Shown: positions 22,699 through 30,828 of the stretch, piece by piece
How positions within the stretch are numbered: the first letter of the stretch is position 1
Layout: each line of letters begins with the position of its first letter
NCBI RefSeq assembly: GCF_019173455.1
Contig: NZ_JADPQH010000002.1
Span: 573,490-637,489, forward strand
DNA length: 64,000 bases
Direction of reading: 5' to 3'
Source of the DNA: Nesterenkonia sp. Act20
Lineage (GTDB): Bacteria; Actinomycetota; Actinomycetes; Actinomycetales; Micrococcaceae
The notes under the pieces: generated by a model
Databases searched by the model: none
Seen by the model: only the letters and a program-made list of their open reading frames with translations
Told to the model about the DNA's origin: nothing
Made by a program: the position numbers and the translations under genes

Positions 22699-23697
22699 CT
22701 AGGGGGTGGGGCGGAGATGGACCACGTCGCCGGCGGAGAACGTCCTGGTCTGCGGGTCGCAGGGCACCCAGTCCTCCTCCGCGGCCGCGCGCTGCCCGGT
22801 CACCTGCACCTGCAGACCCCCATCGATGCCCAGCGCCAGGGCCGCGCCGCGTGCAGCACCGCCGTCGGGCAGCTCCACACGGACCTGCTGACCGATCGTG
22901 GCCAGCACCTCCCCCACCTGCGCACGCAGCGTCTCGGCGACCGCGTCGGGGGCCTCAGCGGCGAGCTCCTCAAGATCCCGCAGTCGCCGGGCGAAACGTT
23001 CCAGGAAGTCACAGAGCAGCTCGGTGCGCAGCCGACCACCCTGCGCCGCGACCCGATCAGCGCCCTGGCCGGACTCCGCAGCACGCTGCAGTTCGAGCTG
23101 CAGCGAGGTGGCGGATTCGAGAGGCAGCTGAGCCTCGGTGTGCAGCACGTTGATCCCGATCCCGACGACGACGGCGCCCGGTCCGGTCCGTGGGCGGGTG
23201 GGAGTTCCCCGTGCTGCGGGCACCGCGGCGGCGAGGATGCCGCTGATCTTCTTCGCCGTGCCGTCAGGCTGCGTGACCTGCACGTCATTGGGCCACTTCA
23301 GCACGGCGCGCTGGGACGCGGAGTCCAGCCCGCAGTCCTGCCGCAGCGTGTCGACCAGGGCGCGGCCGGCAAGCATTGAGAGCCAGCCCAGATGCACGGG
23401 GTCCAGCTGCGGGCGCAGCACCAGCGAGGTGGAGAGCGAGGAGCCCTTCGGCGAGGACCAGGCCCTGCCCAGCCTCCCTCGCCCGCCGGTCTGTTCCTCG
23501 GCGGTGAGCACTGACAGATGGGGCCACGCCGTGTGACCGCTGTCGGGATCGGCGCTCGCTTCGGCGGCGAGCGCGTCGAGCAGGTGTTGATTGGTGGAGC
23601 CCACCGACTCGAGCCGTTCCAGCGTGGCGAGGATCCCAGTGCGCAGCAGCCTGTCGCCCAGCAGCGTCTCATCCAGCGGGGGCAGGGTGGTGGTCAT
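22699..23697 (-). CDS. birA: Biotin--[acetyl-CoA-carboxylase] ligase
   Basis: 332 residues. It activates biotin with ATP and attaches it to the carrier lysine of biotin-dependent carboxylases, here presumably accA3 encoded 4 kb away. The catalytic motifs are intact: 'ESVGSTNQHLLD', the biotin/ATP loop GGRGRLGRAW, 'KWPNDVQV' and 'KISGILAA', 'VVGIGINV'. It has no N-terminal DNA-binding domain, so it is a monofunctional ligase without repressor role. The ATG at 23697 has TAGTCT 6 nt upstream (leaderless pattern). It follows the SDR gene by 50 nt on the same strand. Confidence 0.93.
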   Translation of the reverse strand: MTTTLPPLDETLLGDRLLRTGILATLERLESVGSTNQHLLDALAAEASADPDSGHTAWPHLSVLTAEEQTGGRGRLGRAWSSPKGSSLSTSLVLRPQLDPVHLGWLSMLAGRALVDTLRQDCGLDSASQRAVLKWPNDVQVTQPDGTAKKISGILAAAVPAARGTPTRPRTGPGAVVVGIGINVLHTEAQLPLESATSLQLELQRAAESGQGADRVAAQGGRLRTELLCDFLERFARRLRDLEELAAEAPDAVAETLRAQVGEVLATIGQQVRVELPDGGAARGAALALGIDGGLQVQVTGQRAAAEEDWVPCDPQTRTFSAGDVVHLRPTP

Positions 23698-23703
23698 GGG
23701 CCC

Positions 23704-23709
23704 AGACTA
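23704..23709 (-). promoter_or_regulatory. Candidate -10 of a leaderless birA promoter
   Basis: TAGTCT on the minus strand, 6 nt (GGGCCC) before the birA ATG; no Shine-Dalgarno sequence is present between them. Confidence 0.5.
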
Positions 23710-23747
23710 GGCCACGCGCTCGGCGTCAGCCGTCGGGGCCGGCCGGC

Positions 23748-24773
23748 TCACAGGAAGGCGTCGGGAATGAGCTCGCTCTGCGGATCCACCGCATAGTCGC
23801 TGAAGTCCGTGACGCCGAGCTGGCGCAGCACCTGTTCGTCGGTGAGGAACTGCCCGCTGATCGGATGGGCAGACCCCTCCTCGGGGATCGTCATCAGCTG
23901 ACCCGAGAGTACGGCCACTGCGGCATCGGCGACGATGTCCACCCGTCGGGCACCGCGGATCATCGTCTCGCCCTGCTCGCCGGCCAGCGCGGCCAGGTTT
24001 CGGATGGCAGCGGTGTCGATATAGGTGGCGGGCCACAGCGAGTTCACGGCCACCCCATCGGCGGCAAGCTCTTCGGCGAGACCCAGCGTGGTCATCGACA
24101 TCCCGTACTTCGACATCGTGTAGGCCAGGTGGCGTCCCAGCCAGACCGGGTCCAGCCCCGCCTCCCCCAGCGCCAGCGGCGGGGAGAGGGTGAGGATCTG
24201 CGGGGTGAAGCCGACCGCGCCGCCGAGACTCTCAGCCGCGATCCCCTCAGCGTCGGCCCCGGCAGATCCAGCGGCGGCGTCCGCCTGATGCTTCGCGGCA
24301 CTGGTGCGCAGATGCGGCGCTGCCATCTTGGAGAGCAGGAAGGTGCCGCGGACATTGATGTCATGCATCAGGTCGTAGCGCTTCATGTCCACCACCTCGG
24401 TGGGAGAGAGGTCGATGGCCGAGGCGTTGTTGATCAGCATGTCGATTCCACCGAAAGTCTCCACGGTGCGTTCGACGGCGGCGCTCACGTCTTCATCGCG
24501 ACGCACGTCCCCGACGACGGCGAGCCCCTGTCCCCCCGCCGCGCGGATGTCCTCCACGGCAGTGTGCACCGTGCCGGCGAGCTTGGGATGCGGTGTGTCC
24601 GTCTTCGCCAGGAGCGCGACATTGGCGCCTCGGGCGGCCAGGGCGACGGCGATGGCGTGCCCGATGCCGCGCGATCCTCCTGAGATCAGCGCGGTCCGAC
24701 CGTTCAGATCGGCCGTCACTGCAGGTGCCTGGACCGGAGAGGGTTCTGTGTCAGAGGCTGTGAACTGGGTCAT
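23748..24773 (-). CDS. Short-chain dehydrogenase/reductase (SDR), HSDL2-like
   Basis: 341 residues. The Rossmann motif 'ALISGGSRGIGHAIAVAL' binds NAD(P); 'NNASAIDL' follows strand 4, and the catalytic Tyr/Lys are in 'YTMSKYGMSM'. The domain is longer than classical SDRs because of an Ala/Gly-rich insertion (about 165-190) and a C-terminal extension ending '..DYAVDPQSELIPDAFL', as in the hydroxysteroid-dehydrogenase-like 2 branch. The substrate is unknown; the position divergent from the acyl-CoA carboxylase genes and upstream of birA hints at acyl or lipid metabolism. The ATG at 24773 has TAGGGT 6 nt upstream. Confidence 0.87.
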   Translation of the reverse strand: MTQFTASDTEPSPVQAPAVTADLNGRTALISGGSRGIGHAIAVALAARGANVALLAKTDTPHPKLAGTVHTAVEDIRAAGGQGLAVVGDVRRDEDVSAAVERTVETFGGIDMLINNASAIDLSPTEVVDMKRYDLMHDINVRGTFLLSKMAAPHLRTSAAKHQADAAAGSAGADAEGIAAESLGGAVGFTPQILTLSPPLALGEAGLDPVWLGRHLAYTMSKYGMSMTTLGLAEELAADGVAVNSLWPATYIDTAAIRNLAALAGEQGETMIRGARRVDIVADAAVAVLSGQLMTIPEEGSAHPISGQFLTDEQVLRQLGVTDFSDYAVDPQSELIPDAFL

Positions 24774-24779
24774 AAAGCA

Positions 24780-24797
24780 ACCCTACCGGTGAGTAAC
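24780..24797 (-). promoter_or_regulatory. SDR promoter -10 with adjacent imperfect palindrome
   Basis: TAGGGT (plus 24780-24785) lies 6 nt before the SDR ATG. Directly behind it, TTACTCACCGGTAG on the minus strand is an imperfect inverted repeat (TTAC..GTAG) that could be a repressor site in the region shared with accD. Confidence 0.4.
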
Positions 24798-24952
24798 CAT
24801 GGACGGAAGCACCGATCATCCTCGGAGCACGCAACGCCTGCCTGGGATTTTGTAGAGAGTCCACAGCTGAGGAGCCCATCGGCGTGGATAGACTGGCCGC
24901 TGAATTGTGGACTTCCTCCAGCCTGCGATCGGAAAGGTGCCCCCGCGCAGCC

Positions 24953-26536
24953 ATGACGTCAGATCTCACCACCACCGCCGGCAAACTGGCTGACTTTCGC
25001 CGTCGCCGCGACAAGACCCACGCTCCTGCGGGTGAGGAGGCCGTGGCCAAGCAGCACAGTCGAGGCAAGAACACTGCCCGCGAGCGCATCGACATGCTCC
25101 TGGATCACGACTCCTTCGTGGAGCTCGACGCCATGGCCGTGCATCGCTCGACCTCCTTCGGCATGGAGACCAAGAAGCCGCTGGGCGACGGGCTGGTCTC
25201 CGGCTACGGCACCATCGACGGGCGGCTCGTCGCCGTCTACGCCCAGGACTTCACGGTCTTCGGCGGTTCACTGTCCAAGGTCAACGGCGAAAAGATCGTC
25301 AAGGTCCAGGAGTTCGCGGCGCGCAACGGCTGCCCGGTGATCGGGATCAACGACGGCGGCGGCGCGCGCATCCAGGAGGGCGTCTCCTCGCTGGCCATGT
25401 TCGCTGACATCTTCCGGAACAACGTCCACTCTTCCGGCGTGGTCCCGCAGATCACGCTGATCATGGGCCCCTCCGCGGGAGGCGCCGCCTACTCCCCCGC
25501 ATTGACGGACTTCGTGATCATGGTGGACAAGACCTCCCACATGTTCATCACCGGGCCGGACGTCATCAAATCTGTCACCGGTGAAGATGTCGACATGGAG
25601 ACCCTCGGTGGAGCCCGCTCGCACTCCACGACCACCGGCACCGCGGCCTATATGGCCACCGATGAGGAGGACGCCATCGAGTTCGCGAAGGAGCTCCTGG
25701 AGTTCCTCCCGCTGAACAACCTGGCTGAGGCGCCGATCGAGGACCATGAGGACCGGCCCAAGATCGAGACCGGGGACGAGGCGCTGAACGCGCTGATCCC
25801 CGACTCCTCCTCGGCGCCCTATGACATGCGCACGGTCATCGAGCAGATCCTCGATGAGGGACATTTCCTGGAGCTGCAGAGCCTCTATGCGCCGAACGTG
25901 ACCATCGGCTTCGGCCGGGTCGAAGGGCGTTCAGTGGGCGTCGTGGCCAACCAGCCCACCCAGTTCGCCGGGACCCTGGACATCGCGGCCTCGGAGAAGG
26001 CCGCACGGTTCGTGCGGTTCTGCGACGCCTTCAACATCCCGATCCTCACCCTGGTGGACGTCCCAGGCTTCCTGCCCGGCACCGATCAGGAGTTCAACGG
26101 GATCATCCGGCGCGGAGCCAAGCTGCTCTACGCCTACGCCGAGGCGACGGTCCCGAAGATCACGGTGATCACACGCAAGGCCTTCGGCGGAGCGTACATC
26201 GTGATGGGTTCCAAGAAGCTCGGTGCCGATGTGAACCTCGCCTGGCCTACGGCGCAGATCGGAGTCATGGGAGCCCAGGGAGCGGTCAACATCCTCTACC
26301 GCCGAGACCTGGCGGCTGTGGAGAAGTCCGGAGGCGATGTCGAGGGCCGTCGGAAGTCGCTGATCGAGGACTATGAGTCGGAACTGCTGAACCCCTATCA
26401 GGCGGCCGAGCTGGGTTACATCGACGCGGTGATCGAACCGGCCGAGACGCGCTGGCAGATCTCCCACGCACTGCGTGCCACGCAGCATAAGCGTGAGGCG
26501 CTGCCCGCCAAGAAGCACGGAAACATTCCGCTCTAG
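24953..26536 (+). CDS. accD: Acyl-CoA carboxylase beta subunit (carboxyltransferase)
   Basis: 527 residues. It transfers carboxyl from carboxybiotin to acetyl- or propionyl-CoA, supplying malonyl-/methylmalonyl-CoA for fatty acid synthesis. Both crotonase-fold halves are present: N-half '[19 protein letters not shown]', '[12 protein letters not shown]' and '[16 protein letters not shown]'; C-half '[14 protein letters not shown]', '[14 protein letters not shown]' and '[14 protein letters not shown]'. This is the actinobacterial AccD5/PccB type, not the Zn-finger E. coli AccD. The longer frame from 24884 is not used: family proteins start near [12 protein letters not shown], and GAAAGG precedes this ATG. 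The epsilon subunit follows after 14 nt. Confidence 0.94.
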   Translation: MTSDLTTTAGKLADFRRRRDKTHAPAGEEAVAKQHSRGKNTARERIDMLLDHDSFVELDAMAVHRSTSFGMETKKPLGDGLVSGYGTIDGRLVAVYAQDFTVFGGSLSKVNGEKIVKVQEFAARNGCPVIGINDGGGARIQEGVSSLAMFADIFRNNVHSSGVVPQITLIMGPSAGGAAYSPALTDFVIMVDKTSHMFITGPDVIKSVTGEDVDMETLGGARSHSTTTGTAAYMATDEEDAIEFAKELLEFLPLNNLAEAPIEDHEDRPKIETGDEALNALIPDSSSAPYDMRTVIEQILDEGHFLELQSLYAPNVTIGFGRVEGRSVGVVANQPTQFAGTLDIAASEKAARFVRFCDAFNIPILTLVDVPGFLPGTDQEFNGIIRRGAKLLYAYAEATVPKITVITRKAFGGAYIVMGSKKLGADVNLAWPTAQIGVMGAQGAVNILYRRDLAAVEKSGGDVEGRRKSLIEDYESELLNPYQAAELGYIDAVIEPAETRWQISHALRATQHKREALPAKKHGNIPL

Positions 26537-26550
26537 GAGGGCAACCGATC

Positions 26551-26886
26551 ATGACCGATGTGACCGTGAACGAGTCAGACGCAGCAGTCGAACCTGGTGA
26601 GACAGACCTGATTGAGACACAGCTGGAGGAGACAGAGCTGACAGAGGACGCGGACCAGGCCGATGCGCCGTCCGCGGATCTCGACGTGTCCGGAGCCGCG
26701 CTGGCGGATGAGGAGCTGGCGGCGGTGACCGCGGTACTGGGCACCCTCGCCGCCGCGGCCGATGAATCGGACAACGGCGCCGGCAGCGCCGGACCCACCG
26801 ACCGCACGCTGCAGCGACGACGTCGGCTCGGCCTGTGGGGCAGGCCCGGCCCCGATTCCTGGAAGCATGCGGCGGGACTGCGATGA
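26551..26886 (+). CDS. accE: Acyl-CoA carboxylase epsilon subunit
   Basis: 111 residues: an acidic, disordered N-terminal half, a short helix 'LADEELAAVTAVLGTLAAAA', and the conserved C-terminal signature 'LGLWGRPGPDSWKHAAGLR' typical of the small actinobacterial subunit that stabilises the AccA3-AccD holoenzyme. AGGAGG stands upstream of the ATG. The stop overlaps the maf start by 4 nt (ATGA). Confidence 0.92.
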   Translation: MTDVTVNESDAAVEPGETDLIETQLEETELTEDADQADAPSADLDVSGAALADEELAAVTAVLGTLAAAADESDNGAGSAGPTDRTLQRRRRLGLWGRPGPDSWKHAAGLR

Positions 26887-27548
26887 CACGACTCATCCTC
26901 GGATCAGCCTCCACCAGCCGCGCCCGCATCCTCTCCCAGGCGGACATCGGCTTCACCGTGCGCGTCTCCTACGTCGATGAACCCGCCGCGGTGACAGCCG
27001 CCCAGCAGCAGGATCAGGGCCAGGCGCTGAGCTCGGCTGCCGAGGCGCAGCTCTTGGCAGACCTGAAGGCGGCCGCCGTCGTCGATCTGCCGGGACTGCA
27101 CGCGGGCTCGACCGCCAGCACCACGGTGGTGCTCGGCTGTGACTCGGTCTTTGAACTCGACGGCATCAGCTACGGCAAGCCCTATGAGGTCGACGTCGCC
27201 GTCCAGCGCTGGAAGCTCATGCGCGGTCGCACCGGAGTCCTGCACACCGGCCACACCCTGATCGACGCCGGCACCGGAGCCCGGGCCCAGCGGACCGTCT
27301 CCACGAAGGTCAGCTTCGGCGAGCCCACCGACGCCGAGATCCAGCTCTACGCCGAGTCCGGGGAGCCGCTGCAATGCGCCGGAGCCTTCACCATCGATGG
27401 TCGCGGCTCGGCCTTCGTGGAGAAGGTGGAGGGGGACCACCTCTCCGTCATCGGCGTCTCCCCCGCGGCGCTGCGCTCGATGCTCACCGAGCTCGGCCAC
27501 TCCATCACCGACTTCTGGTCCATGCCGTCACCGGCGGCACACCACTGA
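26883..27548 (+). CDS. maf: Maf/YhdE-family nucleoside triphosphate pyrophosphatase
   Basis: 221 residues beginning MTRLILGSASTSRARIL, the Maf signature (GSASPRR-like), with 'VLGCDSVFELDGISYGKP' carrying the catalytic Asp region and the C-terminal 'VEKVEGDHLSVIGVSPAALRSML'. Maf enzymes hydrolyse non-canonical or excess dTTP/UTP-type nucleotides to monophosphates. It is commonly embedded in actinobacterial accD-accE clusters; the ATGA overlap with accE implies coupling. It has a longer loop between the first two motifs (about 35-75). Confidence 0.92.
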   Translation: MTRLILGSASTSRARILSQADIGFTVRVSYVDEPAAVTAAQQQDQGQALSSAAEAQLLADLKAAAVVDLPGLHAGSTASTTVVLGCDSVFELDGISYGKPYEVDVAVQRWKLMRGRTGVLHTGHTLIDAGTGARAQRTVSTKVSFGEPTDAEIQLYAESGEPLQCAGAFTIDGRGSAFVEKVEGDHLSVIGVSPAALRSMLTELGHSITDFWSMPSPAAHH

Positions 27549-27557
27549 GACTCCTCA

Positions 27558-27577
27558 GGGGCGGTACAGACCGCTCC
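27558..27577 (+). repeat. Small hairpin between maf and accA3
   Basis: GGGGCGGT (27558-27565) pairs with ACCGCTCC (27570-27577), one G-U pair, loop ACAG. It may tune readthrough into accA3; there is no U-tract. Confidence 0.4.
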
Positions 27578-27623
27578 TGCGAACCCACTGCGGTGGGGGT
27601 CAGCGAAAGCAGAGAGAGGAACC

Positions 27624-29483
27624 ATGACCGACTTCACCAAGGTCCTGATCGCCAACCGCGGCGAGATCGCCGTGCGAGTGATCCGCGCCGCCCAGGACGA
27701 GGGGCTCGCCGCCGTCGCGGTGTACGCCGACCCCGACCGCGAGGCGGTGCACGTGCACATGGCCGACGAGGCCTATGCACTCGGCGGTGCGACCGCGGCG
27801 GAGAGCTACCTGAGCATCCCGAAGATCCTCGCCGCGGCCCGGGCCACCGGCGCCGACGCGATCCACCCCGGATATGGATTCCTCTCTGAGAACGCCGAGT
27901 TCGCCCAGGCCGTGATCGGCGCCGGGCTGACCTGGATCGGACCCTCACCCAAGGCGATTGAGACCCTTGGCGACAAGGTCTCGGCGCGGCAGATCGCCGA
28001 GAAGGTCGGCGCGCCGCTGGCACCCGGGACCAAGGAGCCGGTCAAGGACGCCAAGGAGGTCATGCGCTTCGCCGAGAAGCAGGGACTGCCGCTGGCCATC
28101 AAGGCCGCCTACGGCGGCGGGGGCCGCGGCATCAAGGTCGTGCGGGAACACGATGAGATCGCGGAGCTCTTCGAGTCTGCGGTGCGCGAGGCCGTCTCTG
28201 CCTTCGGCCGGGGCGAGTGCTTCATCGAACGTTTCCTGGACTCCCCACGCCATGTGGAGACCCAGTGCCTCGCCGATGAGCACGGCAACGTCGTCGTCGT
28301 CTCCACCCGCGACTGCTCGCTGCAGCGGCGCAACCAGAAGCTGGTCGAGGAGGCGCCCGCGCCGTTCCTGAGCAAGGCGCAGACCCGACAGCTCTACCGC
28401 TCCTCCAAGGCGATCCTGCGCGAGGCCGGTTATGTCGGTGCGGGCACCTGTGAGTTCCTCATCGGCCAGGACGGCACGATCAGCTTCTTGGAGGTCAACA
28501 CCCGACTCCAGGTGGAGCACCCGGTCTCCGAGGAGGTCACCGGCATCGACCTGGTCCGTGAGCAGTTCCGGATCGCCCGCGGCGAGCGGCTGGGCTATGA
28601 GGATCCCGAGATCCGCGGGCACAGCATCGAGTTCCGCATCAATGGCGAGGACCCGGGCCGAAACTTCATGCCCGCACCCGGGACCCTGGAGACCTTCGAC
28701 CTGCCCACCGGCCCGGGGGTCCGCGTGGACTCCGGTGTCCGAGCCGGAGAGACCATCTCCGGAGCCTTCGACTCGATGATCGCCAAGGTCATCGTCACCG
28801 GTGCCACGCGTGAGCAGGCGCTGCGACGGTCACGGCGGGCGCTGAAGGAGATGAAGATCGAGGGCATGCCCACGGTCCTGCCCTTCCACCGCGCCGTGCT
28901 CGAGGACGAAGCCTTCGCCCCTGAACTCGCTGGAGGCTCGCAGACGAGCGCACCCACGCCCGCCGGCGCGAATGCCCCGGTTCTGGACCGCTTGGGTCGA
29001 CGTCGGTCAGCTCCGGCGGAGACCTTCGGGGTGCACACCCGCTGGATCGAGACTGAGTTCCACAACACGATCGAGCCCTATAACGCGCTGATGGCTCATC
29101 CGCCGCATGAGCAGACCGGTGCCCGCGAATCCGTGGTGCTCGAGGTCAACGGCAAGCGCGTCACGGTGAACCTTCCTGCGGCCCTGGCGGCCGGGAAGCT
29201 CGGCGGCAAACCTGCCGGGGCCACCAAGCGACGCAAGGCGCGCAGCACCGGGGCGGCAGCTGTCTCAGGCAATGATCTGACCTCGCCGATGCAGGGCACC
29301 ATCGTGAAGGTGGCTGCCAAGGACGGGGCCAAGGTCTCCGAGGGGGATCTGATCCTGGTGCTGGAGGCGATGAAGATGGAGCAGCCCATCGCTGCGCATA
29401 AGTCCGGACGGCTCAAAGGGCTGAAGGCGAAGGCGGGCTCCACAGTCAGCGCCGGCGAGGTCGTGGCGAGCATCGTCGACTGA
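27624..29483 (+). CDS. accA3: Acyl-CoA carboxylase alpha subunit (biotin carboxylase + biotin carrier)
   Basis: 619 residues. The N-terminal biotin carboxylase (about 1-450) shows '[19 protein letters not shown]', the Gly-rich ATP loop '[14 protein letters not shown]' and '[20 protein letters not shown]'. A variable region follows, then a BCCP domain with the biotinylation motif EAMKM (Lys584). It carboxylates biotin with ATP and bicarbonate and feeds AccD. GAGAGAGG precedes the ATG. It is co-oriented with accD-accE-maf after a 75-nt gap. The carrier Lys is the expected target of BirA encoded nearby. Confidence 0.94.
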   Translation: MTDFTKVLIANRGEIAVRVIRAAQDEGLAAVAVYADPDREAVHVHMADEAYALGGATAAESYLSIPKILAAARATGADAIHPGYGFLSENAEFAQAVIGAGLTWIGPSPKAIETLGDKVSARQIAEKVGAPLAPGTKEPVKDAKEVMRFAEKQGLPLAIKAAYGGGGRGIKVVREHDEIAELFESAVREAVSAFGRGECFIERFLDSPRHVETQCLADEHGNVVVVSTRDCSLQRRNQKLVEEAPAPFLSKAQTRQLYRSSKAILREAGYVGAGTCEFLIGQDGTISFLEVNTRLQVEHPVSEEVTGIDLVREQFRIARGERLGYEDPEIRGHSIEFRINGEDPGRNFMPAPGTLETFDLPTGPGVRVDSGVRAGETISGAFDSMIAKVIVTGATREQALRRSRRALKEMKIEGMPTVLPFHRAVLEDEAFAPELAGGSQTSAPTPAGANAPVLDRLGRRRSAPAETFGVHTRWIETEFHNTIEPYNALMAHPPHEQTGARESVVLEVNGKRVTVNLPAALAAGKLGGKPAGATKRRKARSTGAAAVSGNDLTSPMQGTIVKVAAKDGAKVSEGDLILVLEAMKMEQPIAAHKSGRLKGLKAKAGSTVSAGEVVASIVD

Positions 29484-29564
29484 CCGGCGCGCGGCGGGTC
29501 CGGCCCAACCCAGCGGGCCTGGCCAACGCGGCGGGTGGCAGCGCACGGCAGGTGCGGGACGCGC

Positions 29565-30707
29565 CTAACCCTGCCGGCCTGCGACGATCTGCTGCACCCG
29601 GTCAAAGAGCGGGTCGCCCGGCTGGAGTCCGGTCACCTCGGTGGTGAACGCCGCAGCGTCGAGCTCGCGCAGCATCTCCTGCATCTGCTGGGTCTGCTCA
29701 TCCTCCTCGGAGGTGAACGCCAGCGCTGCCTCGACCGTGGAGAGCAGGGCCTCCACACTGAGACCGCGCTCGGCGGCCTCGATGGCCGGCCCGATGAGCC
29801 GTTCATGGCGGGAGAGCTTGCGCAGCGGCTGACGCCCCACCCGCTGGACCGTGTCGGGAAGCTCCGGGTTGCGGAACCGATCGAGGATGGTCCGGCGGTA
29901 GGCGGCCATATCCTCGACCTCGAAACCATGCTTGTCCACGAGCAGCGCCGAGGTCTCCTCCAGCGTGGCGCTGACCCCGGCGAACACGGCGTCGTCGGAG
30001 AGGGCCTCGGCGATCTTCTGCTTGCCCGCGGCTGCGCCCAGGTAGGCGGCTGTGGCGTGTCCGGTGTTCACGGTGAAGAGCTTGCGCTCGATGAAGGGCC
30101 CCAGGTCCTCGACGAAGTGCGCGCCCGGGATGTTGGGCCGCTCCCCCGCGAAGGGACCGGACTCGATCGCCCACTCGTAGAAGGGCTCCACGGTCACATC
30201 GACTCCGGCGCCCTCGGGCTGCCCGGGGACGATCCGGTCCACCGCGGTATTCGCGAAGACCGCGCGGGCGGCGAGCACCGGCCACTGATCACCGGCCAGC
30301 TCTTCCATATGCCCGCGCAGGGTATCGGTGGCGCCCAATGCGTTCTCACACGCCATCACCTGCAGCGGAGCTGACTGATCGGGGCGCAGCCGCAGCCCGG
30401 CCACGATGTGCGGGGCGATGAACTTCAAGATGGTGGGACCCACGGCCGTGGTCACCACGTCGGCTGAGGAGATCTCCTCAGCCACCGCCGCAGGATCCTC
30501 GGCGCTGTTGATGGCACTGAAGTTGCTGACCACCCGATCCTTGCCGCCGTCGCCGACCTCATGGACGGTGTAGCTCTCCGCTGCGGAAAGCGCATCCACC
30601 AGAGGTGCCGCGACGTCGGAGAAGACGAGGTCGTAGCCGCCCTCATGCAGCAGGGTTCCGACGAAACCGCGACCGATATTGCCAGCGCCGAAATGGACTG
30701 CCTTCAT
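29565..30707 (-). CDS. mtlD: Mannitol-1-phosphate 5-dehydrogenase
   Basis: 380 residues converting mannitol-1-phosphate, the product of the mannitol PTS, to fructose-6-phosphate with NAD+. The N-terminus 'MKAVHFGAGNIGRGFVG' is the MtlD nucleotide-binding motif, and the catalytic Lys lies in the family segment around 'ERKLFTVNTGHATAAYLG'. GGGAG lies 5 nt before the ATG. It is the last gene of the minus-strand mannitol run, separated from mtlA by a long hairpin. Confidence 0.94.
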   Translation of the reverse strand: MKAVHFGAGNIGRGFVGTLLHEGGYDLVFSDVAAPLVDALSAAESYTVHEVGDGGKDRVVSNFSAINSAEDPAAVAEEISSADVVTTAVGPTILKFIAPHIVAGLRLRPDQSAPLQVMACENALGATDTLRGHMEELAGDQWPVLAARAVFANTAVDRIVPGQPEGAGVDVTVEPFYEWAIESGPFAGERPNIPGAHFVEDLGPFIERKLFTVNTGHATAAYLGAAAGKQKIAEALSDDAVFAGVSATLEETSALLVDKHGFEVEDMAAYRRTILDRFRNPELPDTVQRVGRQPLRKLSRHERLIGPAIEAAERGLSVEALLSTVEAALAFTSEEDEQTQQMQEMLRELDAAAFTTEVTGLQPGDPLFDRVQQIVAGRQG

Positions 30708-30748
30708 AGTGACTCCCAGAAATAGGTGCTCGAGAAAAAGGATGCGAA

Positions 30749-30804
30749 ACAGTGGAGGAGGTGCGCCGCCGGGTACCCCGGCAGTGACGCACCCCCTCCA
30801 CTGT
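30749..30804 (-). terminator. Intercistronic hairpin between mtlA and mtlD
   Basis: 30749-30765 pairs with 30788-30804 at 16 of 17 positions (outer arms ACAGTGGAGG / CCTCCACTGT), with a further CCGGG-TAC-CCCGG hairpin inside. On the minus strand, TTTCGCATCCTTTTTC follows. It is 24 nt after the mtlA stop and 42 nt before mtlD, so it could terminate partially and set the mtlA:mtlD ratio. Confidence 0.8.
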
Positions 30805-30828
30805 CATGTACTTCTACAGAGCCGCAGC

